This document shows positions 1 through 8,906 of a DNA stretch of 64,000 nucleotides, piece after piece (position 1 is the stretch's first letter; every line of letters starts with the position of its first letter). A model generated the notes under the pieces. It was not told the DNA's origin, did not search any database, and saw nothing but the letters and a program-made list of their open reading frames with translations. Made by a program: the position numbers and the translations under genes. The stretch covers positions 6,758,001 through 6,822,000 of the forward strand of contig NZ_RJKE01000001.1 in the NCBI RefSeq assembly GCF_003751225.1, read 5' to 3'. The DNA is from Actinocorallia herbida (GTDB lineage: Bacteria > Actinomycetota > Actinomycetes > Streptosporangiales > Streptosporangiaceae).

Positions 1-3000
1 TCCTGGAGCTGAAGCTCACCCTGAACACGATGGTCGACCAGCTCTCCGCCTTCGCCGACGAGGTCACCCGCGTCGCCCGAGAGGTCGGCACCGAAGGCAA
101 CCTCGGCGGGCAGGCCCAGGTGCGCGGCGTCTCGGGCGTCTGGAAGGACCTCACCGACAACGTCAACTTCATGGCGACGAACCTGACCTACCAGGTGCGC
201 AACATCGCCCAGGTCACCAAGGCCGTGGCCTACGGCGACCTGTCGAAGAAGATCACGGTGAACGCGCAGGGCGAGATCCTGGAGCTCAAGGACACCGTCA
301 ACACGATGGTCGACACGCTGTCGGCCTTCGCCGACGAGGTCACCCGCGTCGCCCGAGAGGTCGGCACCGAAGGCAACCTCGGCGGGCAGGCCAACGTACG
401 CGGCGTCTCGGGCGTCTGGAAGGACCTCACCGAGAACGTCAACAACATGGCCACCAACCTCACCGGCCAGGTCCGCAGCATCGCGCAGGTGGCGACCGCG
501 GTGGCGCAGGGCGACCTCACCCGCAAGATCGACGTCGACGCGCAGGGCGAGATCCTGGAGCTGAAGCTCACCCTGAACACGATGGTCGACCAGCTGTCGG
601 CCTTCGCCGACGAGGTCACCCGCGTCGCCCGAGAGGTCGGCACCGAGGGACGGCTCGGAGGCCAGGCGCAGGTACGGGGCGTCTCGGGGGTCTGGAAGGA
701 CCTCACCGAGAACGTCAACAACATGGCCACCAACCTCACCGGCCAGGTCCGCAACATCGCGCAGGTCACCACCGCCGTCGCGCACGGCGACCTCACCCGC
801 AAGATCGACGTCGACGCGCGCGGCGAGATCCTCGAGCTCAAGACCACCATCAACACGATGGTCGACACGCTGTCGTCGTTCGCCTCCGAGGTCACCCGAG
901 TGGCCCGCGAGGTCGGCTCGGAAGGCCGCCTGGGCGGCCAGGCCGAGGTCGCGGGCGTGTCGGGCACCTGGAAGCGGCTGACCGAGAGCGTCAACGAACT
1001 CGCGTCGAACCTCACCACGCAGGTCCGCGCGATCGCCGAGGTCGCGTCCGGCGTGGCCAGCGGCGACCTCACGCGGGAGATCGACGTGGCGGCGCGCGGC
1101 GAGGTCGCGGAGCTGAAGGACAACGTCAACCTGATGGTGGCCAACCTCAGGGAGACGACGCGGGCGAACAAGGAGCAGGACTGGCTGAAGACCAACCTGG
1201 CCCGCATCACCGGTCTCATGCAGGGCCACCGCGACCTGCTCCAGGTGGCCCAGCTCATCGTCAACGAGCTGACGCCGACCGTCGGCGCCCAGTTCGGCGC
1301 GCTGTACCTCGCCAAGGACGCCGAGCTGGTGCTGACGGCCGGGTACGGGCTTCCGGCGGGCAGCGAGGGCAGGGGCCGGTTCCAGGTCGGCGAGGGGCTC
1401 GTCGGGCAGGTCGCCGAGGAGCGCCGCGCGATCCTCGTGCACAAGGTGCCGCGGGGTTATCTGCGGATCACCTCGGGGCTGGGCGAGGCGCCTCCCGCGA
1501 GCGTGATCGTCATGCCCGTGGTGTTCGAGCACCAGCTGCTCGGCGTGATCGAGCTCGCCACGTTCGACGGGTTCACCGACGTCCACCTGGACTTCTTCGA
1601 CCAGTTCACCGAGACGATGGGCGTCACGATCAACGCCATCATCGCCACCACGCGGACGGCGGCGCTGCTGGAGGAGTCGCAGCGGCTCACCCGCGAGCTC
1701 CAGGAGCGCTCGGACGAGCTCCAGCGCCAGCAGGCCGAGCTGCGCCGCTCCAACACCGAGCTGGAGGAGAAGGCGGCGCTGCTGGCCAAGCAGAACCGCG
1801 CGATCGAGATCCAGAACTTCGAGATCGAGCAGGCGCGGCGCACCCTGGAGGAGCGCGCCGAGCAGCTCGCGGTGTCCTCGCGCTACAAGTCGGAGTTCCT
1901 GGCGAACATGAGCCACGAGCTGCGCACGCCGCTGAACAGCCTGCTGGTGCTGGCCAAGCTGCTGTCGGAGAACGGCGAGGGCAACCTGACGGCCAAGCAG
2001 GTCGAGTTCGCGCGGACCATCCACGACTCGGGCACCGACCTGCTCCAGCTCATCAACGACATCCTCGACCTGGAGAAGGTCGAGGCGGGCAAGATGGACG
2101 TGCATCCGCAGCCGCTGGAGCTGCGCAGGCTCGTGGAGTACGTGGACGCGACCTTCCGGCCGCTCGCGGTCGACCAGGGGCTGGGCTTCGACGTGCGGAT
2201 CGAGCCGGGCACGCCGCAGATGCTGGTGGCCGACGAGCAGCGCCTCCAGCAGGTGCTGCGCAACCTCCTGTCGAACGCGGTGAAGTTCACCGAGGAGGGC
2301 GAGGTCAAGCTCGTCATCGAGGAGGCGTCCCCGTCCGAGGTCGCCTCGCCGACGCTCCAGGGCGCCGAAGGGCTCCTGGCGTTCCGGATCGCGGACACCG
2401 GCATCGGCATCAGCGAGGACAAGCTCCAGCTCATCTTCGAGGCGTTCCAGCAGGCCGACGGCACGACGAGCCGCAGGTACGGCGGCACCGGCCTCGGCCT
2501 GTCGATCAGCCGGAACATCGCGCGGCTGCTCAGCGGCGAGATCCGGGTGGTGAGCCGGCCCGGCGAGGGCTCGACGTTCTCGCTGTACCTGCCCGTGGAG
2601 TTCGACGGGCAGATCCCCGAGGCGCTGCCTCCGCTGCCCCCGGTCCCGCCCGCCTTCCTGCCGCGGACTCCCGCGCCCGTCCTCGCGGGGCTCCCCGACG
2701 ACGAGGCGCCCGCCGAGTACAACGACGTGGTCCTCACCGGGCGCAAGGTGCTCATCGTGGACGACGACGTGCGCAACGTCTTCGCTCTCACGAGCGTCCT
2801 CGAGGGCTACGGGATGGAGGTCCTCTACGCCGAGGACGGGCAGGCCGGGATCGACGTGCTCCAGCACAACGCGGACGTGGCGCTGGTCCTCATGGACGTG
2901 ATGATGCCGGGCCTCGACGGGTACGCCACGACCGCGGCCATCCGGGAGATGCCGCAGTTCGCGGACTTGCCGATCGTCATCATCACCGCCAAGGTGATGC

Positions 3001-3122
3001 AGGGGGACCGGGAGGACAGCCTGGCCTCCGGCGCGTCGGACTATGTGCCCAAGCCCGTCGACGTCGACCATCTGCTGGGCGTGATGCGCACGTGGCTCCA
3101 GCGCACGGAGGCGAGTGAGTGA
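1..3122 (+). CDS. HAMP-repeat hybrid sensor histidine kinase (5' truncated)
   Basis: The frame is open from base 3, and the peptide before the first visible ATG (position 30) already matches the repeat unit, so the true start is off the left edge. Numbering from base 30: four 92-residue HAMP units fill about residues 1-368, a GAF-like domain about 395-545, and a coiled coil rich in Glu and Gln about 545-620. A HisKA domain follows with the H-box [10 protein letters not shown] (phospho-His about 629), then a HATPase with DTGIGI and [11 protein letters not shown]-terminal receiver has DD acidic residues, phospho-Asp about 956 in [11 protein letters not shown] and a conserved Lys in VPKPVD. No membrane segment is visible, as in soluble poly-HAMP (fungal group III-like) hybrid kinases. 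It overlaps the next receiver gene by GTGA, so the two likely form one phosphorelay. The stimulus is unknown. Confidence 0.93.
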   Translation, partial: LELKLTLNTMVDQLSAFADEVTRVAREVGTEGNLGGQAQVRGVSGVWKDLTDNVNFMATNLTYQVRNIAQVTKAVAYGDLSKKITVNAQGEILELKDTVNTMVDTLSAFADEVTRVAREVGTEGNLGGQANVRGVSGVWKDLTENVNNMATNLTGQVRSIAQVATAVAQGDLTRKIDVDAQGEILELKLTLNTMVDQLSAFADEVTRVAREVGTEGRLGGQAQVRGVSGVWKDLTENVNNMATNLTGQVRNIAQVTTAVAHGDLTRKIDVDARGEILELKTTINTMVDTLSSFASEVTRVAREVGSEGRLGGQAEVAGVSGTWKRLTESVNELASNLTTQVRAIAEVASGVASGDLTREIDVAARGEVAELKDNVNLMVANLRETTRANKEQDWLKTNLARITGLMQGHRDLLQVAQLIVNELTPTVGAQFGALYLAKDAELVLTAGYGLPAGSEGRGRFQVGEGLVGQVAEERRAILVHKVPRGYLRITSGLGEAPPASVIVMPVVFEHQLLGVIELATFDGFTDVHLDFFDQFTETMGVTINAIIATTRTAALLEESQRLTRELQERSDELQRQQAELRRSNTELEEKAALLAKQNRAIEIQNFEIEQARRTLEERAEQLAVSSRYKSEFLANMSHELRTPLNSLLVLAKLLSENGEGNLTAKQVEFARTIHDSGTDLLQLINDILDLEKVEAGKMDVHPQPLELRRLVEYVDATFRPLAVDQGLGFDVRIEPGTPQMLVADEQRLQQVLRNLLSNAVKFTEEGEVKLVIEEASPSEVASPTLQGAEGLLAFRIADTGIGISEDKLQLIFEAFQQADGTTSRRYGGTGLGLSISRNIARLLSGEIRVVSRPGEGSTFSLYLPVEFDGQIPEALPPLPPVPPAFLPRTPAPVLAGLPDDEAPAEYNDVVLTGRKVLIVDDDVRNVFALTSVLEGYGMEVLYAEDGQAGIDVLQHNADVALVLMDVMMPGLDGYATTAAIREMPQFADLPIVIITAKVMQGDREDSLASGASDYVPKPVDVDHLLGVMRTWLQRTEASE
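30..1133 (+). repeat. Four in-frame 276-bp HAMP-encoding tandem repeats
   Basis: ATG codons of the recurring MVD(Q/T)LS(A/S)F motif fall at 30, 306, 582 and 858, and the last unit ends at the MVANL codon at 1134. The period is therefore exactly 276 bp (92 codons). Units 1 and 2 share long identical DNA stretches (for example 49-114 and 325-390), while unit 4 is the most diverged. The repeat probably continues to the left of the window. Confidence 0.95.
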
Positions 3123-3607
3123 CCGATCGGCTGAACGAGAAGGTCAAGATCCTGCTGGTCGACGACCGGGAGGAGAACCTCATCGCGCTGGAGGCGATCC
3201 TGTCGTCGCTCGACCAGGACCTCGTGCGCGCGCGGTCGGGCGAGGAGGCGCTCAAGGCGCTGCTCACCGACGAGTACGCGGTGATCCTGCTGGACGTCGT
3301 CATGCCGGGGATGGACGGGTTCGAGACGGCGCGCGACATCAAGCGCCGCAAGCGCACCCGGGACGTGCCGATCATCTTCCTCACCGCGGTCAACAGCGAC
3401 CCGGACTACGCTTTCCGCGGCTACCAGGCGGGGGCGGTGGACTTCATCTCCAAGCCGTTCGACCCGTGGGTGCTGCGCGCGAAGGTGTCGGTGTTCGTCG
3501 AACTGCACAACAAGAACCGGCAGCTGGAGCGCCAGGCCGCGCAGTTGCGCGAGCAGGCGGCGCTGCTGCGGGGGCGGCTGGGTGACGAAGGACGCGCGGA
3601 ACAGTAG
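3119..3607 (+). CDS. Single-domain response regulator with C-terminal coiled coil
   Basis: This is a 162-residue CheY-like receiver with no DNA-binding domain. Acidic pair D15-D16, phospho-acceptor D59 in LLDVVMPGMDG, and the conserved Lys in ISKPFDP are all present. The last 30 residues (from HNKNRQLERQ onward) form a Glu/Gln/Leu-rich coiled coil, probably for dimerisation or partner binding. The GTG start overlaps the kinase stop (GTGA), so translation is coupled to the hybrid kinase. That makes this the likely final receiver of the phosphorelay, acting by protein-protein contact. Confidence 0.9.
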   Translation: MTDRLNEKVKILLVDDREENLIALEAILSSLDQDLVRARSGEEALKALLTDEYAVILLDVVMPGMDGFETARDIKRRKRTRDVPIIFLTAVNSDPDYAFRGYQAGAVDFISKPFDPWVLRAKVSVFVELHNKNRQLERQAAQLREQAALLRGRLGDEGRAEQ

Positions 3608-3653
3608 GGCGAACCGCTTGTTCGCTGATTTTTCGGTATGGAAGCATCGTCCT

Positions 3654-4703
3654 GTGATCGCAGCACGTCAGATCGAGCTCGTCTTCGGCACCGACAGCCG
3701 GGCGGCCGAGACCCATGTCAACCTGTCCGCGGTGCGCCACGACGGCCGATGCCTGTGGCTCGCCGGCGACGAGACCGCCACGATCGAGCGGCTGACGGAG
3801 GTGCGCGGCCCGGACGGCACGGTCACCGGGTACGACGGCCAGGTCACCTACCGGCTCGCCGACTTCGTCGACCTGCCCGCGGGGCCGGAGGAGGAGGCCG
3901 ACCTCGAGGGGCTGGCCAGCGGCGACGGCTGGCTGTGGGCCGTCGGGTCGCACAGCCTCAAGCGCAAGCGGGTCAAGCTCGGACATTCACCGGCCAAGTC
4001 CCGCAAACGCCTCGCGACCGTCGTGCGCGAGGAGAACCGGTACATCCTCGTGCGGATCCCCTTGGAGACCGACGCGGACGGGCTGCCGACGCCGGTCCGG
4101 AAGGCCGCCGACGGGCGCCGCGCCGAGGTGCTCGGCGGCCGCGACGACTCGCTCGCCGAACTCCTCGCCGACGATCCGCACCTCGGGCCGTTCTTCGCGA
4201 TCCCGTCGAAGGACAACGGGGTCGACGTCGAGGGCGTCGCGCTGCACGGCGACCGGATCTACGTGGGGTTCCGCGGCCCGGTGCTGCGCGGCTGGGCCGC
4301 GCTGGTCGAGGTCTGGCCCGAGTCCGACCCCGAATCCCCCGGACGAATGCGGCTGCGCGCGCTCAACGGCGAGCACTACCACACGCACTTCCTCGACCTC
4401 GACGGCCTGGGCATCCGCGACCTGTGCCCCGACGGTGACGACCTCCTGGTGCTGGCCGGGCCCTCCATGGCCCTGAGCGGCCCCGTACGCCTCTTCCGCT
4501 GGCGCGACGCGGTCCGGGCGACCGCCCCCGCCTTCGTGCCCGACCTGGACCGTCTGGGCGACCTCCCCCACGGCCAGGGCGAAGACCACGCCGAAGGCAT
4601 CGCCGTCATCGACGACTCCCTCCTGGTCGTCTATGACAGCCCCGCCGCCACCCGCCACACCGAGGCAGGCGGCATCCTCGCCGACTTCTTCCCCCGGCCC
4701 TGA
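3654..4703 (+). CDS. DUF3616-family protein
   Basis: This 349-residue protein has the hallmarks of DUF3616: a predicted beta-propeller-like pattern, EADLEGLA, WAVGSHSLKRK, NGVDVEGVALHGDRIYVGFRGP, and DGLGIRDLCPDGDDLLVLAGP near the C-terminus. The GTG at 3654 has GGAAG nine bases upstream and lies just after the upstream gene. A longer in-frame start at 3582 would overlap the response regulator by 26 bases and adds residues unlike the family. No signal peptide is seen, and the biochemical function of the family is unknown. It is co-oriented with the kinase/regulator pair (46-bp gap), so it may be co-transcribed. Confidence 0.8.
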   Translation: MIAARQIELVFGTDSRAAETHVNLSAVRHDGRCLWLAGDETATIERLTEVRGPDGTVTGYDGQVTYRLADFVDLPAGPEEEADLEGLASGDGWLWAVGSHSLKRKRVKLGHSPAKSRKRLATVVREENRYILVRIPLETDADGLPTPVRKAADGRRAEVLGGRDDSLAELLADDPHLGPFFAIPSKDNGVDVEGVALHGDRIYVGFRGPVLRGWAALVEVWPESDPESPGRMRLRALNGEHYHTHFLDLDGLGIRDLCPDGDDLLVLAGPSMALSGPVRLFRWRDAVRATAPAFVPDLDRLGDLPHGQGEDHAEGIAVIDDSLLVVYDSPAATRHTEAGGILADFFPRP

Positions 4704-4790
4704 CGCCACAACGCGGCATACGCATAGGAAAGCGACGAAAGGGCAGGTAAGCGACGAAGGGCCGGAGGCCGACGATCGGGGGAACGTCGC

Positions 4791-6533
4791 ATGGCCAGGC
4801 AGACCGTTGCTGAGCAGTTCATCGCGATCCTCGTGCAGGCGGGGGTCGAGCGCATCTACGGGGTCGTCGGCGACAGCCTGAATCCGATCACCGACGCGGT
4901 GCGGCGGGCCGACGGGATCGAGTGGGTGCAGGTCAGGCATGAGGAGACGGCGGCGTTCGCGGCGGCGGCCGAGGCTCAGGTCACCGGGAGGCTGACGGCC
5001 TGCGCGGGGAGCTGCGGGCCGGGGAACCTGCACCTGATCAACGGGCTGTACGACGCGCAACGGAGCATGGCGCCGGTGCTGGCGATCGCCGCGCAGATCC
5101 CGAGCAGCGAGATCGGCACCGGCTACTTCCAGGAGACCCACCCCGACCGGCTGTTCACCGAGTGCAGCCACTACTGCGAGCTGATCGCCCACCCGTCGCA
5201 GATGCCGCGGGTGCTCCAGACCGCGATCCAGCACGCGGTCGGCCGGGGCGGCGTGGCGGTCGTGGCGCTGCCCGGCGACGTCGCGGGCCAGGACGCGCCG
5301 GTCAGGGGCGCCGAACTCGCCCTGGTGACGCGCAGGCCGTCGATCAGGCCCGCCGACGAGGAACTCGACGCGCTCTCCGGGCTCGTGGACGCCGCCCGGC
5401 GCGTCACCCTGTTCTGCGGCAGCGGCACCGCGGGGGCGCACCCGGAGGTCATGGCGTTCGCCCACAAGGTGAAGGCCCCCGTCGGGCACTCCCTGCGCGG
5501 CAAGGAGTGGATCCAGTACGACAACCCCTACGACGTGGGCATGACGGGCCTGCTGGGGTACGGCGCCGCCTACGAGGCGATGCACGAGGCCGACCTTCTC
5601 CTCCTGCTGGGCACCGACTTCCCCTACAACGCCTTCCTTCCCGACGACGTGCGCATCGCGCAGGTGGACGTGCGCCCGGAGCGGCTGGGGCGGCGGTCCA
5701 AGCTCGACCTCGCCGTGTGGGGCGACGCCCGGGAGACCCTGCGCGCGCTCATCCCCCGGGTCGCGGAGAAGGCCGACGCGTCTTTCCTGCACAAGATGCT
5801 GCGCAAGCACGCGGAGGCCCTCGGCTCTGTGGTGGACGCCTACACGCGCGATGTGGACGAGCACGTGCCCATCCACCCCGAGTACGTGGCGTCCGTCCTG
5901 GACGAGGTCGCCGCCGACGACGCGGTCTTCACCGTCGACACCGGCATGTGCAACGTGTGGGCCGCGCGCTATCTGACGCCCAATGGGCTCCGCCGGGTCA
6001 TCGGGTCGTTCACGCACGGGTCGATGGCCAACGCGATGCCGCACGCGCTGGGCGCGCAGTGCGCCGACCGGGGCCGCCAGGTCGTGTCGCTGTCGGGCGA
6101 CGGCGGTCTGTCGATGCTGCTCGGCGATCTGCTGTCGCTGGTCCAGCACGAACTGCCGGTGAAGATCGTGGTGTTCGACAACTCGGCGCTCGGCATGGTC
6201 GACCTGGAGATGATGGTCGCCGGGCTGCGCCCGCACGGCACGACCTACCAGCACACCGACTACGCGGCGATCGCGCGGGCGGCGGGCCTGTTCGGCGTCC
6301 GGGTGGAGCGGCCCGCCGATGTGCGCGGGGCGCTGCGGGAGGCGTTCGCCCATCCCGGCCCGGCGCTGGTCGACGTCGTCACCGACCCCGCCGCGCTGTC
6401 GCTCCCGCCCAAGATCACCGCGGACCAGCTCACCGGCTTCGCCCTGTCGGCGAGCAAGCTCGTGCTGGACGGCGGCGTCGGGCGGATGCTGCATCTGGCC
6501 CGCAGCAACCTGCGCAACATCCCGCGCCCCTAA
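4791..6533 (+). CDS. poxB: Pyruvate dehydrogenase (quinone) / pyruvate oxidase-type ThDP enzyme
   Basis: This 580-residue enzyme decarboxylates pyruvate to acetate and CO2, passing electrons through FAD to membrane quinone. The N-terminal ThDP domain carries YGVVGDSLNP and the catalytic Glu in RHEETAAF, followed by GSCGPGNLHLINGLYDA. The central domain resembles the FAD-binding region. The C-terminal ThDP domain has LSGDGGLSMLLGD and, after about 30 residues, NSALGMV, the GDG-N cofactor motif. The length matches E. coli PoxB (572 aa). The basic, amphipathic C-terminus (LHLARSNLRN) resembles the lipid-binding tail of PoxB. ATG 4791 has a GGGGGA-type site upstream. A distant ThDP paralogue is the main alternative. 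Confidence 0.9.
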   Translation: MARQTVAEQFIAILVQAGVERIYGVVGDSLNPITDAVRRADGIEWVQVRHEETAAFAAAAEAQVTGRLTACAGSCGPGNLHLINGLYDAQRSMAPVLAIAAQIPSSEIGTGYFQETHPDRLFTECSHYCELIAHPSQMPRVLQTAIQHAVGRGGVAVVALPGDVAGQDAPVRGAELALVTRRPSIRPADEELDALSGLVDAARRVTLFCGSGTAGAHPEVMAFAHKVKAPVGHSLRGKEWIQYDNPYDVGMTGLLGYGAAYEAMHEADLLLLLGTDFPYNAFLPDDVRIAQVDVRPERLGRRSKLDLAVWGDARETLRALIPRVAEKADASFLHKMLRKHAEALGSVVDAYTRDVDEHVPIHPEYVASVLDEVAADDAVFTVDTGMCNVWAARYLTPNGLRRVIGSFTHGSMANAMPHALGAQCADRGRQVVSLSGDGGLSMLLGDLLSLVQHELPVKIVVFDNSALGMVDLEMMVAGLRPHGTTYQHTDYAAIARAAGLFGVRVERPADVRGALREAFAHPGPALVDVVTDPAALSLPPKITADQLTGFALSASKLVLDGGVGRMLHLARSNLRNIPRP

Positions 6534-6657
6534 GGATTCAGCCGTGCCCAGAACAGGGCGACTGATGACGATCGACGCGTTAGTGATCTTCCCCGCGATT
6601 CCACGGCTCGCTTCGACGTGCGCTTCTCGCCGGTGCCCGTCCGCCGCTGACCGGGAC

Positions 6658-6684
6658 GGCCCCGCCCGGGAGCCGGGCGGGGCC
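6658..6684. terminator. Bidirectional hairpin terminator
   Basis: A perfect 12-bp GC stem (GGCCCCGCCCGG / CCGGGCGGGGCC) with loop GAG sits between the convergent poxB gene and the phosphotransferase stop. There is no T-tract, as is usual for actinomycete terminators. Confidence 0.8.
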
Positions 6685-6689
6685 GGGGG

Positions 6690-7742
6690 TCAGGGCAGGA
6701 GGGCGAGGGCGTCGAGGTCGGCGGCGTGCCGGGCGTGGCGGACGGTCATGGTGCAGAACATGTCGTCGCCGCGCTCGGTGCGCTCGACGAGCATCGAGGC
6801 GCCGATGGCCATGACGATGCCGGTGAAGGCATGACGCCGGTACGCCGTCCAGCAGGACGACCAAGGGTAGGAGACGCCTTCGGCGGTGAGGGTGTCATGG
6901 TAGAGGTGGACCAGTGACTCCTCCTCCGCTCTGCGGACATCGGCGGGCAGGCTGGAGGACAGGAAGTACGCCAGGTCCGAGACGCCCGCGCCCCGGGAGC
7001 ACGTCTGCCAGTCCAGGACGGCCGGACGGGCCGGGCCGAACAGGAGGTTGTCGGCCCTGAAGTCGCCGTGGACGAGCGTGGCGGGCGCGTCGTAGGGCGC
7101 GAGGTACTTCTCCAGCGAAGGCAGGAACTCCTCGATGAGCGCGAGACCGTCGGCCGGAATGCGCTCGGAGTACCGCTCGCGGAAGCCTTCGTACATGGAC
7201 GTGACGAGCGCCGCCGTGAAGGCGCGGGACTCGGGGTCATCGCGGTTCAGCCAGGGCAGCTCGCCGAGGAAGGGGTCCTCCCAGACGGCGGCGTGCAGGA
7301 CGGCCATCTCCTTCACGGCCGAGGCCGCGTCGGCGGTGGCGAGCCCCGCGAGCTGGTCGCCGGGCTGCGCGGAAGCGAAGTCCTCGAGCAGGACGGTGTA
7401 GTCGTCGGTCTCCGGGTCGTGCGCGGCGAAGTGGCACACCGGGACGCTCGCCCCGGGCAGGCGAGGGGCGAGCGCCTGGTAGAAGCCCGCCTCGACCTCG
7501 TAGGTGCGGATCAGTTTGGCGGCCGAGCGGCTCGTCGGGTCGGGCGAGGCGATCTTGGCGATGACCGTCCGCGGCCCGGCGTCGGGCCTGTCGTAGGCGA
7601 GGGTCAGGCGCAGGGTCTGGGAGACCTGGCCGGTGCCGATCGGGGCCGACTCGACCGCGGTGACCGCGGCGCCGTCGAGGCCGAGCGCCCCGGTCAGGTA
7701 GGCGGGGGTGAGGTCGGCGGCGGTCGCCGCGGGGACCGTCAC
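6690..7742 (-). CDS. APH/ecdysteroid-kinase-like phosphotransferase
   Basis: This 350-residue protein has a protein-kinase-like fold. The catalytic-loop motif HGDFRADNLLF places H225 and D227, and the Mg-binding Asp is in LDWQ (D244). An N-lobe is visible with VIAKIASPD (ATP-binding Lys) and VLLEDF at the hinge. It is most like the broad APH/EcK/DUF1679 group that phosphorylates small hydroxylated molecules, and the substrate cannot be read. The GTG start overlaps the stop of the upstream CrtC/AttH-like gene by four bases (GTGA), so the two proteins are made together and probably act on the same compound. An aminoglycoside-resistance role is possible but not favoured by this context. Confidence 0.82.
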   Translation of the reverse strand: MTVPAATAADLTPAYLTGALGLDGAAVTAVESAPIGTGQVSQTLRLTLAYDRPDAGPRTVIAKIASPDPTSRSAAKLIRTYEVEAGFYQALAPRLPGASVPVCHFAAHDPETDDYTVLLEDFASAQPGDQLAGLATADAASAVKEMAVLHAAVWEDPFLGELPWLNRDDPESRAFTAALVTSMYEGFRERYSERIPADGLALIEEFLPSLEKYLAPYDAPATLVHGDFRADNLLFGPARPAVLDWQTCSRGAGVSDLAYFLSSSLPADVRRAEEESLVHLYHDTLTAEGVSYPWSSCWTAYRRHAFTGIVMAIGASMLVERTERGDDMFCTMTVRHARHAADLDALALLP

Positions 7743-8662
7743 CGCTCCTCCCCGAGGAACGACCAGCCGTGGTCCCGCCAGGCCGGAGGCTGATGCCATT
7801 CCGCCCAGCCGTAGCCGACCCGTCCGTCGTCGGCGGTGAACCGGCACAACGCGCGCGGGAAGACCGCCTCCTGCCCTGTCGGCGACGTGACGTCCACGGA
7901 GGCGAACGCCAAGGGGACCGCCGTGAGCGGCGCGCCCGGCACCCGCAGACGGGACGACGCAGGCAGATCGTCGGCTCCGAACACCGTCTCGGCGCTGAAG
8001 CCGTCGAGGTGGTCCAGGGTCCCGGAGGGGGACACCTGGAAACAGGGCCAAGCCAGGGGGATGCCTATGTTGGCCTGCATCCCGTGGAAGTACGTGCCGT
8101 CGTCCAGGCGCCCGGAAGTCCACAGCCAGCTGACGCCCCACCAGTCGCGCTCGCCCCAGGAGTGGTCGCGTTCCCCGGAGGCGTCGACGGCGATGACCTC
8201 CTCGCCCGCCGTGACGGTGCCGGTCACCTTGCAGGGGACCTCGTAGCGCGGGAGGTCCTTGTAGGGGTAGACGCCGCCTTCCGTCGTCCATTCGAGGTCG
8301 AAGGCGAGGCGCGTGCCGGAGGCCGTGACGCCGTCCAGGACGATGTGCGCCTTGGCGAAGTCCGGGGAGAGCGTCTGCGTCGCCCGGTAGGCCTCGGTCT
8401 TGAGGTCGGTGCCTTCCGACGGCAGCGGCGCGAAGTCGTCAACGAGGATCAGCGGTTCCCGATCGGGCCCGACGATGCAGGCCCAGTACCAGGCGCGGTT
8501 CCAGTTCGGGTAGAGGCCGAGCCTCACATAGCCCCCGTAGGAGCCGTCAGGAGCGGCGAAATCGTAGTAGTAGGACTCGTTCCACAGGGGTTCGGCGCCG
8601 GGGGTGTGCAGGGACTCGTCGGCAGGGGTGAGCGGCCAGGTGCCGTGGTCGACGATCTTCAA
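7739..8662 (-). CDS. CrtC/AttH-like (DUF7064-type) lipocalin-fold protein
   Basis: This 307-residue protein has the signature DHSWGERDWWG (about residues 163-175), typical of hydroxyneurosporene-synthase/AttH-related and DUF7064 proteins, which are two-lobed beta barrels. The N-terminal YGGYVRLGLYPNWNRAWYWA also fits. The start is TTG 8662, supported by GAGGAG eight bases upstream. It leads a two-gene unit with the phosphotransferase. Members are found with terpenoid, steroid or lipid genes, so binding or hydration of a hydrophobic substrate is a reasonable guess. No catalytic mechanism can be read here. Confidence 0.75.
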   Translation of the reverse strand: MKIVDHGTWPLTPADESLHTPGAEPLWNESYYYDFAAPDGSYGGYVRLGLYPNWNRAWYWACIVGPDREPLILVDDFAPLPSEGTDLKTEAYRATQTLSPDFAKAHIVLDGVTASGTRLAFDLEWTTEGGVYPYKDLPRYEVPCKVTGTVTAGEEVIAVDASGERDHSWGERDWWGVSWLWTSGRLDDGTYFHGMQANIGIPLAWPCFQVSPSGTLDHLDGFSAETVFGADDLPASSRLRVPGAPLTAVPLAFASVDVTSPTGQEAVFPRALCRFTADDGRVGYGWAEWHQPPAWRDHGWSFLGEER

Positions 8663-8779
8663 TGCGGTGGCTCCTCTGAATCCGAATTCGGTTCAGTCTT
8701 CGATCCGCCCGAGTGTAGGTTCGCAAGACCCATGTGGTCCAGCACACAGTTCGTCCGGCCCGATGGCCTTGTTCATCGT

Positions 8780-8833
8780 CCCGATGGCCGGGCGCTTGAG
8801 GACCCGGCTCCGCCGGGGCGCCCGGCCATCGGG
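8780..8833. repeat. 54-bp palindromic intergenic element, copy 1 (probable terminator)
   Basis: A 16-bp perfect stem, CCCGATGGCCGGGCGC with GCGCCCGGCCATCGGG, encloses a 22-base loop that itself contains CCCGG..CCGGG. It lies downstream of the StyA-like gene on the minus strand and upstream of the TTG start at 8662. A partial third copy (CCCGATGGCC) lies at 8759-8768. Confidence 0.85.
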
Positions 8834-8846
8834 TCTTGTCCATCCG

Positions 8847-8900
8847 CCCGATGGCCGGGCGCTTGAGGACCCGGCTTCGCCGGGGCGCCCGGCCATCGGG
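8847..8900. repeat. 54-bp palindromic intergenic element, copy 2 (probable terminator)
   Basis: This copy matches copy 1 at all but one base (loop C at 8810 versus T at 8877) and has the same 16-bp stem. It starts six bases after the StyA-like stop codon, as expected for a terminator. The two copies are separated by 13 bases. Confidence 0.85.
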
Positions 8901-8906
8901 CCGGCG

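Noticed and set aside
3582-3653. Earlier start for the DUF3616 gene
   Set aside because: It would overlap the response regulator by 26 bases and adds residues unlike the family, and GTG 3654 has a better ribosome site.
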